From NCBI RefSeq assembly GCF_027172205.1, contig NC_070611.1, forward strand, positions 11,205,479 to 11,269,478: a stretch of 64,000 nt of DNA. The letters run 5' to 3'. The stretch comes from Podarcis raffonei (taxonomy: Eukaryota > Chordata > Lepidosauria > Squamata > Lacertidae). The notes beneath the pieces are model-generated. The model made no database searches. It saw only the letters and a program-made list of their open reading frames with translations, and was not told the origin of the DNA. How positions within the stretch are numbered: the stretch's first letter is position 1; each line of letters begins with the position of its first letter. This document shows positions 34,601 to 60,104 of this stretch, piece by piece. Both the position numbers and the translations under genes were made by a program.

Positions 34601-35342
34601 AACGTATTAAGTACCGTGGATTTTTAGGGTAGCAAACAGGTTTATTAAACTGTTTTGTTCTCATGGGAAGTTCTTTTGTAATTAACTTTATTTCAGGAAA
34701 CACAATAGGCAGTCAACAACTTATAAATTACTATTTTTTTCCTAGACTTTACTGATAGACATTGGAATAGATAAAACACCACTTGCCACCCAGGAATGTG
34801 AAAATAAACCCCTTATTGATCTTTTTAATACTCCTGAAATAATTCCAGTTCCTCTGTTGAAGCCTGTAGGACAGGTAAGATACCCCGTTTTATATTTCCC
34901 TTTTTAATACTGCTAGCATGCAAGGATATTGTTTCAATATAAATGTCAGTGCAGCAGTATGACTTCTCATGCGACATAAGCTGGAAAATGTACAAAGGAC
35001 AAACTGCCATTCACAGCATATTGCACCCACACAGATATATGTGACATTCAGGAACAACTTAGCAAGGGGATTCTGACCTTGTATTGACTGGCTGTTGCAA
35101 TATAAATAATTGAATTTATGGCTGTGTAGTGGTGTCAAAGAATGCCATTATAAGACTTGTTAGCAAAGGAGAAGTCTGCTATTGTAATGGTTCAAATATT
35201 GTTTTAGTCAATGTCTTAACTGTATTTATCTGTCTCTCCTTCCCTTCCCTCCTTCTAGCCAATAGATCTGAGCTCTCCTCTCATCAGTTTTACGCCGGAA
35301 GGAAATAAAGAGAACCTGGATTCTCCTCTTCTGAAGTTTTGA
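25674..35342 (+). CDS. GTSE1: GTSE1, G2 and S-phase expressed protein 1
   Basis: Coding exons: 25674-25752, 27190-27247, 27330-27948, 29382-29552, 30036-30174, 30938-31276, 31431-31500, 32573-32824, 32914-33091, 34746-34874, 35259-35342. All borders are GT-AG, phases agree, and the sum is 2118 nt, 705 residues (human about 720-739). The start has A at -3 and G at +4. The N-terminus DEKFDFDFSLSP (33-44) and the GP.GHKEKC block match human GTSE1, as does the C-terminus NKENLDSPLLKF. The middle is Ser/Pro-rich and basic. SGIP (539-542) fits the SxIP motif for EB1. LLID, PLIDLF and PIDLSS near the C-terminus resemble the clathrin-binding repeats. GTSE1 tracks microtubules in mitosis, inhibits MCAK and removes p53 from the nucleus in G2. 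TRMU follows in the same orientation, as in human. Confidence 0.96.
25960..26092. mobile_element. Palindromic MITE (diverged)
   Basis: 'agccaacatggtgccctccagg...ggactacagttccatgac' faces 'gatgatgggtgttgtagccc...accagttggttgcccc'. It lies in GTSE1 intron 2. Confidence 0.5.
28614..28950 (-). mobile_element. LINE 3' end with (ATT)n tail
   Basis: (ATT)n at 28,616-28,660, then 'tttatatactgcccttcatc...tctcagggcggttcacag'. The reversed ORF tail carries WNALPRKVCLVSALYIF. It lies in GTSE1 intron 4 and differs from the 41-kb family. Confidence 0.65.
30308..30445 (-). mobile_element. RTE-like LINE, 3' end fragment
   Basis: 'ctttggtgatcactcatagctgag...gagtccgtaagtgactgtggaggcc...acatccttccatag' is the reverse of the C2H2-like tail seen at 15.6 kb. 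It lies in GTSE1 intron 6. Confidence 0.75.
33232..34344. mobile_element. TA-flanked MITE carrying a minisatellite
   Basis: Terminal inverted repeats CCGTATTTTTCGCCCTATAG and CTATAGGGCGAAAAATACGG are flanked by TA (33,230-33,231 and 34,345-34,346). The same ends are seen at 51,578-51,806. Next to the left end lies a palindrome (33,323-33,384, 31-base arms, two mismatches). The rest is the minisatellite listed separately. It lies in GTSE1 intron 10. No transposase is present. Confidence 0.85.
33395..34250. repeat. 109-bp minisatellite, about 8 copies
   Basis: The landmark 'c(c/t)g(t/c)tctgg' recurs at 33,460, 33,562, 33,671, 33,780, 33,883, 33,992, 34,101 and 34,210. Most steps are exactly 109 bases; two are 102-103. 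The unit is very GC-rich (agctccggcttccccc, ttcgccatcgctctc). Because it lacks stops in most frames, it creates long overlapping open frames on both strands, which are not genes. Confidence 0.9.
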
Positions 35343-35499
35343 TTTCCTGAGCAAATCTCTTAACTTGGAAGAGTTTGAGTGCAAAAACTGATGTTTCACT
35401 AAGCAGGGTGTGAGTGGGTAACAGACTAGTAGAATAGAAATGAAGTTTTTAAACTGAGCACTTGACAAGTGTATTGTTGATGTGTTGTTAAGGGATAAT

Positions 35500-35620
35500 A
35501 ATAAAGATGGCTTAAATATTGATTACTCAGTACTTTCAGGAACTGATCGCAGATGCCTTGTGTGTTAAAATATCTAGTTTGTTTTGCACAAATTTGTCAA
35601 ATGTCATGAATTAAAATAAA
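35500..35620 (+). terminator. GTSE1: GTSE1 polyadenylation signals
   Basis: AATAAA occurs at 35,500-35,505 and 35,615-35,620, 158 and 273 bases after the stop codon. Either could end the transcript. Confidence 0.6.
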
Positions 35621-35639
35621 GCAAAGGCATTCTAAAATG

Positions 35640-36604
35640 TATATTTTCATTAAAATATAGTGGAAGCCTTTTTGAATGCTTCCACCATTTCAAGTTTACA
35701 GGTCAAAGCGCCTACTAGGATTTATAATGTGCACACTGTACACTTAGGCATTTTGGTCTGTAATTTGTGACTGGAAACTCTGCAGTAACGTGAACAATTT
35801 GGTGAGTGATTATTGAGATTTACAGTATTTGAAGCAGAACTGATTTGCTGTATTATGATTAGGATGCATTTGTACTGTTCAATTTTCATAATGTGAATTT
35901 TAGTTGCATCATAGCCATATTACTCTTGGATCAGAAATCTGAACAAGCTAGGAGCTTTTATGCACAGTGATCTCTTGCTGTTCCTGTGCATCATGCTATC
36001 AAATGAAGAAAAGGGAATGATGGATCTGCCTCTGACATCTCAGTTCCAAACATTTGTATGAAAATGAATTTACCCGAACACATCAATTCAAGCAAGGGGG
36101 CGGGGGAATGGGTGCCTTTTACATCATGGAGGAGATTCCTTTTACAGAAAAGTAGGACATTCCTCACTGATAGTTTGTCTTAACTGGATGCAACAATGGA
36201 CAAGTATTAGGCTGGTCCTCCCTTGCAGCTCAAAATGTAGTTCAAAAAACAAGTAAGTGGTAGTGACTTGGAAAAGAAAAAAGTATGGAAAAGACTTTGG
36301 CTTCAGTAAGCATATTAAAGCATACATAGTTCTAATTCAGTCTTAGCACAAAGCTCCCAGGTTGTGTCTTTACTGCCACTATGGAAAGTCCTTCTCTGTG
36401 AAGGAGAAATCTGCTCCCTCTCCTGCAAGCCTTCTCACTTGCCTACATGAATTCCTTGCTGCATTTGGCTAACAGACTGTTAAATACAAAGCTCTGGTTT
36501 ATTTGTTTGTTTAATCCCTACAGTCCAAGTGGCTTAAAAATGGATGAAGACGCTTGTAGCATATACACTGAAACTAATATGTATCTTTCAGAATCTAGGT
36601 GGAG

Positions 36605-36655
<51 letters not shown>

Positions 36656-37270
36656 CACAATTAGTATTTTCTTTTCCAACTAAGAAAAAATGTAAGAATT
36701 TACTTAGGCAAACAGGAACCAAAACATATGGTTACAGGGTCCAGCAGAGATCTATAGGTTACTATATTATTTCCAATGGTTGTTTCATAGTTTAGGTTTA
36801 ATATATTATTGACAGATTCATATCAATAACTGATTCTAGACTAAATGTGAATTTAACGTAATTTAACTAGCAGAATCAAATTAAATACTGGATTGAAACT
36901 CACTGTGTCAAGTCATTGTCCCTTGCTGGCTTAAGCCATTATAAATCAGATGTTATTGTTCCACACAATATTTGGAAGAAGTTGCTACAAAGATAAGCTG
37001 GAAGTCCTGCAGAATGCAGTGAAAGTCTGCTCCATATATGCACTTTATTGTCAGAAATTGAGGTTCACTCATTGGCGGTGCATGCTTAAGAGGGAATTAT
37101 GTGAAACTTTAGTCAAGGTGCTATGTTCTTGTGTTTTGAGATATGAAACTTCTAGCGTTCTCAGTGTTTAACACGTCATTGCTTGATACGTAGTTAAGCA
37201 ATGAATGTTTGTGAGAGAACTGGCCTCTCACACTGATCTGAGGGGTATGAGAGATGGCATACCTCATTTG
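35640..37270. other. Intergenic stretch, mostly without recognised features
   Basis: Apart from the TG microsatellite near 36,611 I see no exon, RNA gene or named repeat between GTSE1 and the palindromic MITE at 37,275. Confidence 0.4.
36610..36653. repeat. (TG)n microsatellite
   Basis: About 21 TG units; it creates a spurious Cys-Val open frame. Confidence 0.95.
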
Positions 37271-37274
37271 CCTG

Positions 37275-37410
37275 GGCCAGGCTTCCTCAAACTCTGCCCT
37301 CCAGCTGTTTTGAGACTACAATTCCCATCATCCCTGACCACTGGTCCTGTTAGCTAGGGATGATGGGAGTTGTAGTCCCAAAACAGCTGGAAGGCCGAGT
37401 TTCTCAGCCT
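37275..37410. mobile_element. Palindromic MITE, well kept copy
   Basis: 'ccctccagctgttttgagactacaattcccatcatccctg' faces 'agggatgatgggagttgtagtcccaaaacagctgg'. Arms are about 40 bases with few mismatches. Confidence 0.7.
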
Positions 37411-37984
37411 TTTCCTTTTCAAAAGCTTGCAGGTAGCAGAAAAGCAAACCGTCTGACTTAAAGGCAGAGTTCAACCCTGGAATCTGTTCTGGAGATCAGA
37501 ACAGCCCTGCAAATATGCCCAAGCATGTGCAGTGAGCACTTGCCTCAAGAAGCATCTGCTGGGATGAGAAAGTGGGGGTTCTCTGCTCACTTTAATAGCA
37601 GAATAACTGCTGTTGGACCCAGTTCCCATTAGCACCCCCTCCAAATTGGAGAAAGGCTGTTTTCCAAGATTTGCTTTGTAAGTCACTTACCTTGGCATCA
37701 AGACGACAAAACTTTTTATAAAAGAAAGGAAACAGTTTATTGCATATTTACAAATAAACAGTAAACAGATGATAACATTGGCAGGATTACTGTAATAACC
37801 TGCAGTTTTATAAGAGTATATATTTAAAGTAGACAAACAAATGAGCAAATTAAGTTAATTTGGAATATGCAGAAAATATAAAAACATAAGTGTAAGGAAC
37901 TGTAGAAAGGGAGAAGGAAGGAAGTCAAGCTTTGAAATGGTAAAACGAGTGCAATTATTGAAATGTATAAAACTGAAAATCATG

Positions 37985-38070
37985 AATGTTTCTGGTCAAT
38001 GTGGGACTCAAAGCCATGACACCGAGATGAAGCATCTCATGCTCTAACCAACTCAGGTATCCTACCCATG
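37985..38070 (-). mobile_element. tRNA-derived SINE head or tRNA relic
   Basis: On the - strand: 'ctgagttggttagagcatgag' (A box) and 'ggctttgagtccca' (B box region), as in a Lys-type tRNA-derived sequence. The stems do not form a complete tRNA. Confidence 0.4.
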
Positions 38071-38172
38071 TATTTGAAGGGTGACCCTTTAAATACACAT
38101 CCTTTCAAGCACATGCATTTGGAGAGGATTTCCTAACTTGAAAGAAAGAGAGAGAGAGAGAAGACCTGAAAT

Positions 38173-38453
38173 CAGGGCCGGATTTCAGTTTGACCAGGCC
38201 CTCAGCTACTGAAGGTAATTGGGCCCTTTATATGTCCAAATTGTCGCTGTTTTTTGTGTTGAATATATGCTATATGGTAATTTATGGACCTAATAGGTAT
38301 CTAAAAGCCATTTGCACATAGCAAAATATGTATTTTATCAAAGTAATTGTTGAACTGAAATACAATTAAGAAGTATATTAATAGTGAATTTTTGGGGGGA
38401 AGAGTGGGGCCTTAAGCTATAGCTTGTTTAGCTTATACGTAAATCCGGCACTG
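38173..38453. mobile_element. hAT-like MITE
   Basis: It starts CAGGGCCGGATTT and ends AAATCCGGCACTG, with a perfect 8-bp target duplication CCTGAAAT at 38,165-38,172 and 38,454-38,461. The interior is AT-rich and non-coding. Confidence 0.8.
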
Positions 38454-38609
38454 CCTGAAATACAGAACTATCAACACAGGAGGTGGCATTTTAAGCCGAA
38501 ATAAGGGACAATCCCTTATATACAGGACAGGTGGCCACCCTAAGGCTATTTAAAGCGGCGTGATGACGTCACAGTGCAACGTGCGCTTGCTTGCTCGGAG
38601 GCGCCAATC

Positions 38610-38770
38610 CCCACCGGGCTCCGTGAGCCTGACTCGCGCTCATGAGTCTCTCAGGGCGTCGCGGGTTCGAGTCCCGCGTTGGGCGACAGGTTCCCAACCC
38701 CGCCGATAGGCCGACCCTCGCGGGCCCTTTCCAACTCGGCCAATTCTGCGACTCGTCGTCAGAAAGACCT
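38610..38770 (+). mobile_element. GC-rich tRNA-Lys-derived SINE in the TRMU promoter
   Basis: 'ctcatgagtctctcaggg...tcgcgggttcgagtcccgcgttgggcg' matches the anticodon arm to acceptor stem of tRNA-Lys with the anticodon loop lost. The downstream 'ggccctttccaactcggccaattctgcgactc' fits the family tail in GC-shifted form. It is not a working tRNA. Confidence 0.55.
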
Positions 38771-38936
38771 CTCTGGTGGTGGGGAAAAATAAAAACAAAA
38801 CACCGACAACACAAGCTCCCCGCCCCGCCGCGGCCTGCGGTGGTTGGTCTCGCGCGGCCTAGCGCCGCTTCCCCGCCCTCGGCGAGCTGGGCTCCGCCCC
38901 GCGGAAGGGAGCCGAGCCGGGTCCGTGAGGGGAAAG

Positions 38937-54250
<15,314 letters not shown>

Positions 54251-54474
54251 CTGCTTTCTTTCATGCAAAGACTTTGTTACTTAATGATGTTGAATTAAAA
54301 GAGAGAGATCAAATGGTCTTACAAGAACACATATGAATACACACATTGACGTATTTGTTGGGATATTTTCACGAGGTGAATTATGATAATACTTTAGAGT
54401 TTTTTAAAAAAATGAAATATTTTTGACATGATGAATGACCTGTGGTGGTGAGAAACAGAAGAAGATTTACTGTT

Positions 54475-54690
54475 CCTAAGTCGCTGCGGTCCTCTGCAAG
54501 GAATTCCCACACAGCAGGGTTGATGTTACCAGCCTTCATGTCACGTTTTCAGACATCTTTGTAATCCAGAGTCGGTTTTCAAATGGGCCTGGTGCCTGAA
54601 GCCAGCTCCCCAGAGAGCACATCCTTGGGGATCCTTCTTCCATCTTCCATTCTGTGGTCATGACCAAGCCAGCTGTTGGGAAAACTCCAT
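54475..54690 (-). mobile_element. RTE-type LINE fragment, another family
   Basis: On the - strand it reads WLGH(D)HRMEDGR(R)IPKDVL, then SGELASG and KRDMKA. This is the RT C-terminal layout of RTE-like elements, distinct from the family at 15 kb. It is frameshifted. Confidence 0.55.
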
Positions 54691-54699
54691 AGCACCTGA

Positions 54700-56060
54700 A
54701 AAACTAGGAACTGTGGAATAACGTCCTGGCTGTTTGCTGAATCTCCTAGATTTCTCTAACCTTGAAAGAGGTGCCTTTCCTTATCAGCTTGTGTAGCGTT
54801 CCCTGTGATAGAAGGAAATACAGCCATTTAAAGATTTTGCTTGATGTAGACATGACAATTCGGAACATAGGAAGCCCCTTATACTGAGTCCAATCATGGT
54901 TCCATCTAGCCACAGCACTGGTGATTAGCTATGGCTCTCCAATTGCCCTGTGTAAGAGCAACATAATTCTATTTATATTGTAAACTGACCTGTGATCCTC
55001 AGATGAACGTCGGTATACAAAATGAACCAATTAATTACTTAATTAAAAGACAATGAGCAAAACCTCCTGGCAACATCTGGGGAAAAGCCTTCTGTTAGTA
55101 CGGCACCTCTTTCGTCTAATGAGGCTTATGCAGGAGAGATTCTCCAGGAATTCTCTCCGAAGTCTGAGACTGTAAACTTTATTAAGCTTTTTCCAACAGT
55201 GTGTTTCTTCTGTGGATCTAAATTGTGCCTCTGTGAGGAAAGGTGCTATAGCTTTTCAGGTTCAAAATTATGTATTATTGAAGAACAGTTTCCATTTTCC
55301 ACACTTGTTAAATAACTCATTTGGGAGTTCCTATGCCAACTAGAAATAAAATGCTTATGAGTTACTATACATCCAGGAATCTAAGAATATGAACAAATGA
55401 TTGAATCATGTGTCTGGTTATTTGAAATGTTTTGATATGACGAGAGCATATACAAATCCCCACCCCTTACGAGGTAAATGTGGGGGGTTTTTTTAGAGTG
55501 TTCCTTAAAGTTTTACATGTACCTCAGGGCAGCTTTTTCTGAAGTGCTGGGGATCTTGTTAGGGCTTATAAAACAACATCTGAACCAATATTCTTTAACC
55601 ATTTTCTCTTATGTATGGTACATACATATTTGGGGAGAGGTGGCTGTGAGTGATGTAGGAGTGTCAAGTTAGACCACCTAAGATGATTTTGTAGCTGCTT
55701 CCTTATAGCAACGAGTTTCTAAGGTAACAAAGTTATTCTGTCAACATTTGCTTTATAAAGCACCTGCTACGAGCATACAGTTATGCCAGCTGTAGATTTA
55801 ACAGCAAACGCTTTCATTTTTTTCCTTTCTCTCCCTAGCCCAGAAAATGTTTGAAAGCTTACAATAATGGTGGCTATATTGATGAATGAAGCCTCACTTT
55901 GTGTGTCTGGTGTGTGGTTGGGAATAGGCCTTGGGCATGCAAGCTCTTGTTCTTCAGGAGCGTGGACAATTGAAATGGAAGGTGTATTTGCGTGTGGGGT
56001 TTTGCTTGACCCTGTGTGAGTAACCCTGGCAGAAAGGAGGAGTGTCAAGACCAGTAGGAG
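54700..56060. other. Intergenic stretch downstream of TRMU
   Basis: 'acataggaagccccttatactgagtccaatcatggttccatctagc' (about 54,860-54,915) is a SINE tail in reverse-sense style. An AATAAA lies at 55,345. No exon of a neighbouring gene was recognised. Confidence 0.4.
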
Positions 56061-56069
56061 TGCCAAGGA

Positions 56070-57050
56070 TCATCTAGACCTACCCCCTTTAATGCAGGAA
56101 TCTCAACTAAAGCATCCATGACAGATTGCCATCCAACTTCTGCTTAAAAACTTCCAAGGCAAAAGAAACCACAGTTTCCCGAGGGAGACTATTCCACTAT
56201 CAAACAGCTCTTACTGTCAGAAAGTGCTTCCTGATGTTTAGTTGGGATCTCCTTTTTTGTAAGTTGAAGCCGTTGGTTTGAGTCCTACCCTCCAGAGCAG
56301 GAGAAAGCAAGCTTGTTCTCTCTTCCATGTGACAACCCTTGAGATATTGAAGATTGCTATCATATCTCCTCTTATCCAGGCTAAACATACCCAGCTCCCT
56401 CAACCATTCTTCATAAGGCTTGGTTTCCAGACCCTGGATCTTCTTAGTTGTTTTCTGCTGCACATATTCCAGCTTGTCAACATCCTTCTTAAATTGTGGC
56501 ACCCAGAACTGGACACAGCACTCCAGGTGGGTCTGACCAAGGCAGAATAGAGTGATACTATACCTTCCCTTGATCTGGACACTATACTCCTGTTGATGCA
56601 GCCTAGAATAGCATTAGCTTTTTTTGCCGCTGCATCACTGTTGACTCCACCAAGACCCCGAGATCCTTTTCACATGTACTGATAGTAAGCCAGGTGTCCC
56701 ACATCTTAACCTTTGTGCAGCTGGTTCTTCCTGCCTAAGTGCAGAATCTTAACATTTGTCCCTATTGAAAATCATTTTGTTAGCTTCAGCCCTGTTCTCC
56801 AATATGTTAAGGTCATTTTGAATCTCGACTCTGTCTTCCGCGGCATTGGCTACCCCTCCCAGTTTAGTGCCACCTGCAAATTTGATGAGCATCCCCTCAA
56901 TGCCTTCATCCAAGTCATTTATGAAGACATTGAACAACAACAGGCTCAGGACAGAACCCTGCGGCACCTCACTTGTCACTTTCCCCCCACGATGATGAGG
57001 AGCCATACTCTTTGGGTTCAGTCAGTCAACCAGCTACAAATCCACCTAAC
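56070..57050 (-). mobile_element. CR1 LINE, 3' third
   Basis: On the - strand, RT text (VPQGSVLSLLLFNVFINDLD, FAGGTKLGG) is followed by FKKDVDKLEYVQQKTTKKIQ, LRELGMFSLDKRR and the NGFNLQKRR tail, all standard CR1 features. It is frameshifted and 5'-truncated. The catalytic FADD motif reads FAGG. Confidence 0.9.
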
Positions 57051-57164
57051 AGAGAGAGAGAGAGTGAAAGCTTTAAACTACTGAATGTGAATTAAAAACT
57101 CTTCATGCAACCAAATATTCAAAGAGTATATATAACTGGTTGTATGGTTGCACCGCAGGGACAC

Positions 57165-57505
57165 AGGAGGCGCTGTGGGCTAAACCACAGAGCCTAGGAC
57201 TTGCTGATCAGAAGATTGGCGGTTTGAATCCCCACAACGGGGTGAGCTCCCGTTGCTCGGTCCGTGCTCCTGCCAACCTAGCAGCTTGAAAGCACCTCAA
57301 AAGTGTAAGTAGATAAATAGGTAGGAAGGTAAACAGCCTTTCCGTGTGCTGCTCTGGTTTTGCCAGAAGCAGCTTAGTTATGTTGGCCACATGACCCGGA
57401 AGCTGTACGCCGGCTCCCTCGGCCAATAAAGCGAGATGAGCGCCGCAACCCCAGAGTTGGTCACGACTGGACCTAATGGTCAGGGGTCCCTTTACCCTTT
57501 ACTTT
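57165..57505 (+). mobile_element. Sauria SINE, near full length
   Basis: The head 'ggaggcgctgtgggctaaacc' (A-box side), 'ggcggtttgaatcc' (B box), body 'aagtgtaagtagataaataggt' and tail 'ttggtcacgactggacctaatggtcaggggtccctttaccc' are all present. Confidence 0.88.
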
Positions 57506-57509
57506 TACT

Positions 57510-58260
57510 ACGGTTGCACCGTTAAATGGCGATTGTTCTGTCTACAGCAATATCAGATTTTTCCCAAGCAACATCCATTTTAAAGGGAGCAGAAAAGGTT
57601 AACCTTGGTTTTGTTTTTAAATGGCTTGTGAATTAACAAAAATGGAATGTTTATTGCATTAAGTAAAACGGCAGGTATCAAAACCGCCCTTGTGTTGGTC
57701 ATGCAAGATATTTCACTTTTTCTCTAATCCCTGTATGGAGTGCAACAGTGTCCTTTGCTGCTGCCCTTCTGAAGATGGTGTTTTCCTTGTGAATGGAGCA
57801 GCTGTGACACCAGCAATGGTTTAATGATTTTTGGTTTCTCATTGAGCACCGGACTTCTATGAAGCTCATTATCTGCCATGCGGGCCTCTTGGACCCACTT
57901 GAGTTGCCAACTGTTTTCATAGCCTTCTTTTATTTCCTGCTAAGCCTTTATGTGACTCTGGCTGAGAGTAAGTGCGGCTCTTGGCTGCTTCAGTTTTGCT
58001 CAGAAATGACCTGCTTGGACTCCTTTCAATATACCAAAGTCCAAGCTGCTCTTTCTGAAATAATCACATTTCCCCTGTCGTGTGTTTACTAAACAGAGAA
58101 GAAAAATGTTTTGTTTTATGTTCAATAGGACTTGTTGAACATTGCCAAAATCCTGAGAGCTGGATGGATTCTCACACTTGATTTTGTATTTTTGTTGAAA
58201 TTTGTCCTCTAGATTATATATTCTCAAAGCAGTAGGCATGTTTTATCAGAAAAAAGTTTT
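57510..58260. other. Intergenic stretch without recognised features
   Basis: Opposite open frames of about 75 codons (57,699-58,239) show no family resemblance. An open segment reading ICHAGLLDPLELP was considered as an exon but has no matching acceptor. Confidence 0.35.
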
Positions 58261-58269
58261 TTATATATT

Positions 58270-58805
58270 TAATAATAATAATAATTTATTATTTGTACCC
58301 CGCCCATCTGGCTGCGTTTCCCCAGCCACTCTGGGCGGCTTCCAACAAAGATGAAAAATACACTAAAATGTCACATATTAAAAACTTCCCTGAACAGGGC
58401 TGCCTTCAGATGTCTTCTGAATGTCAGGTAGATGTTTATCGCTTTGACATCTGATGGGAGGGCGTTCCACAGGGCGGGCGCCACTACCGAAAAGGCCCTA
58501 CCGCCAGAAGGCCCTCGGAGCTGGACCTCAGTGTCCGGGCAGAACGATGGGGGAGGAGACGCTCCTTCAGGTATACTGGGCCGAGGCCGTTTAGGGCTTT
58601 AAAGGTCAGCACCAACACTTTGAATTGTGCTCGGAAACGTATTGGGAGCCAATGTAGGTCTTTCAATGTAGGTGTTATATGGTCTCGGCGGCCACTCCCA
58701 GTCACCAGTCTAGCTGCCGCATTCTGGATTAGTTGTAGTTTCCGGGTCACCTTCAAAGGTAGCCCCACGTAGAGCGCATTGCAGTAGTCCAAGCGGGAGA
58801 CTACT
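58270..58805 (-). mobile_element. L2/CR1-group LINE, C-terminal end
   Basis: (AAT)n, 'gtaccccgcccatctggctgcgtttccccagccactctgggcggc', then the reversed ORF tail ([20 protein letters not shown] ... [16 protein letters not shown]). It is very similar to the 40.8-41.7 kb copy. 5'-truncated. Confidence 0.85.
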
Positions 58806-59533
58806 TGTGCCTCAGGTTCGTATAAATGCAGTTCAGAATCTTCTCTTACTGCTTAATTAGATTTCAAAGATTTTAGTGGGTCTTTTGTTGTTGGCGTCGT
58901 TCTCTGTTGTGTCTTCTGGACTGATCTGTAGCCAAAATTGATCTCAAATCTTTTACTCCAAGCAACATTTTGGAGGGAAGGGTGGTGATTATAAACACTG
59001 ATTCTGAAAACCTGTGTCCCTGAAAAGATAAGAAAAATGCATGGGTGTGATTTGGCCAAGACCACTTGGTGACTCCATGATCCGTATTGGCTTCAAAGCT
59101 ATGTAGTTCTTGAGACGTTTGAGAATACAGAAATTTGCTTGAGTGTTTTGAAAACAACTATATTTCCTGACCGAGATGGCTTCCTGTTTGGTTCTACTGC
59201 TTAAACTCCTCTAACATACCTGCATACAGATTTTTTCTTCTGGGGATACTCTAGGGTACACTGTACCGACACCGAGAAGAAAAGCACTGTCTGCACATAT
59301 GGTCACAGGGTTTGTTGTGCAAACCCCATCATGCAGCTTCAATATTAAAATAGGGTGTGTGTGTGTTAACTTGTGCCAGGTTTGAGTACTATGCCATGAT
59401 ATTGGCATATCTTGATTTTGAAAAATGTGTGCAAGAAGACGCTTCATGTCTGATTCATCGTAGGGATGGAAATTTTCATCCAGGCAGATTACAGACAAGC
59501 CAGCCATTGACCCCTGGATATATTCTCCCTATA

Positions 59534-59759
59534 CAGTGGTACCTCGGGTTAAGTACTTAATTCGTTCCGGAGGTCCGTTCTTAACCTGAAACTGTTCTTA
59601 ACCTGAAGCACCACTTTAGCTAATGGGGCCTCCTGCTGCTGCCGCGCTGCCAGAGCACGATTTTTGTTCTCATCCTGAAGCAAAGTTCTTAACCTGAAGC
59701 ACTATTTCTGGGTTAGCGGAGTCTGTAACCTGAAGCGTATGTAACCCGAGGTACCACTG
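59534..59759. mobile_element. Tigger/mariner-like MITE, freshest copy
   Basis: CAGTGGTACCTCGGGTTAAG and the inverse gtaacccgaggtaccactg form near-perfect terminal repeats, with TA at 59,532-59,533 and 59,760-59,761. It is nearly identical to the halves of the 51,552 copy. Confidence 0.88.
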
Positions 59760-59836
59760 TATATACATATATATAGTAACAATTGTTAAATGTAGAGTTG
59801 ATAAACAAGTCTCTAATAGAAAATGGTCATTATTAG

Positions 59837-60100
59837 GACTGGGTGATATATCATTCTATCATCCAAAACTGGTTTGAAGTCTATATCATGATATCGGTTT
59901 CATAATTTTTGACCTGGAAATATATTGCAAATCACGACGTGTGTGTGCTATGCAAAAATCACAATGTGGGGAAAACCTTGAAGTCAGCCAATGCTTCTAC
60001 ATAGCTCCATCCTTATTACAGACATCGTGATATATTGGTATATTGTGATGTTTAGCTGGTGATATATTGTGATGTTGAAAACCAGATGTCACCCAACCCT
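59837..60100. mobile_element. MITE with ATAT-rich interior
   Basis: 'ggactgggtgatatatcattc' at the left faces 'gatgtcacccaaccc' at the right. The interior repeats 'tgatatattg'. It resembles a widespread vertebrate hAT-type MITE. The target duplication is unclear. Confidence 0.5.
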
Positions 60101-60104
60101 ATTA

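Noticed and set aside
36447-36795. Cys-Val repeat open frames
   Set aside because: They are translated (TG)n microsatellite.
38640-38690. Possible tRNA-Lys gene
   Set aside because: The anticodon loop is deleted and the 5' half does not pair; the flanking tail fits a tRNA-derived SINE.
57859-58092. Hydrophobic 77-codon frame resembling a membrane protein
   Set aside because: No acceptor at its start, no family resemblance, and an opposite frame is equally open.
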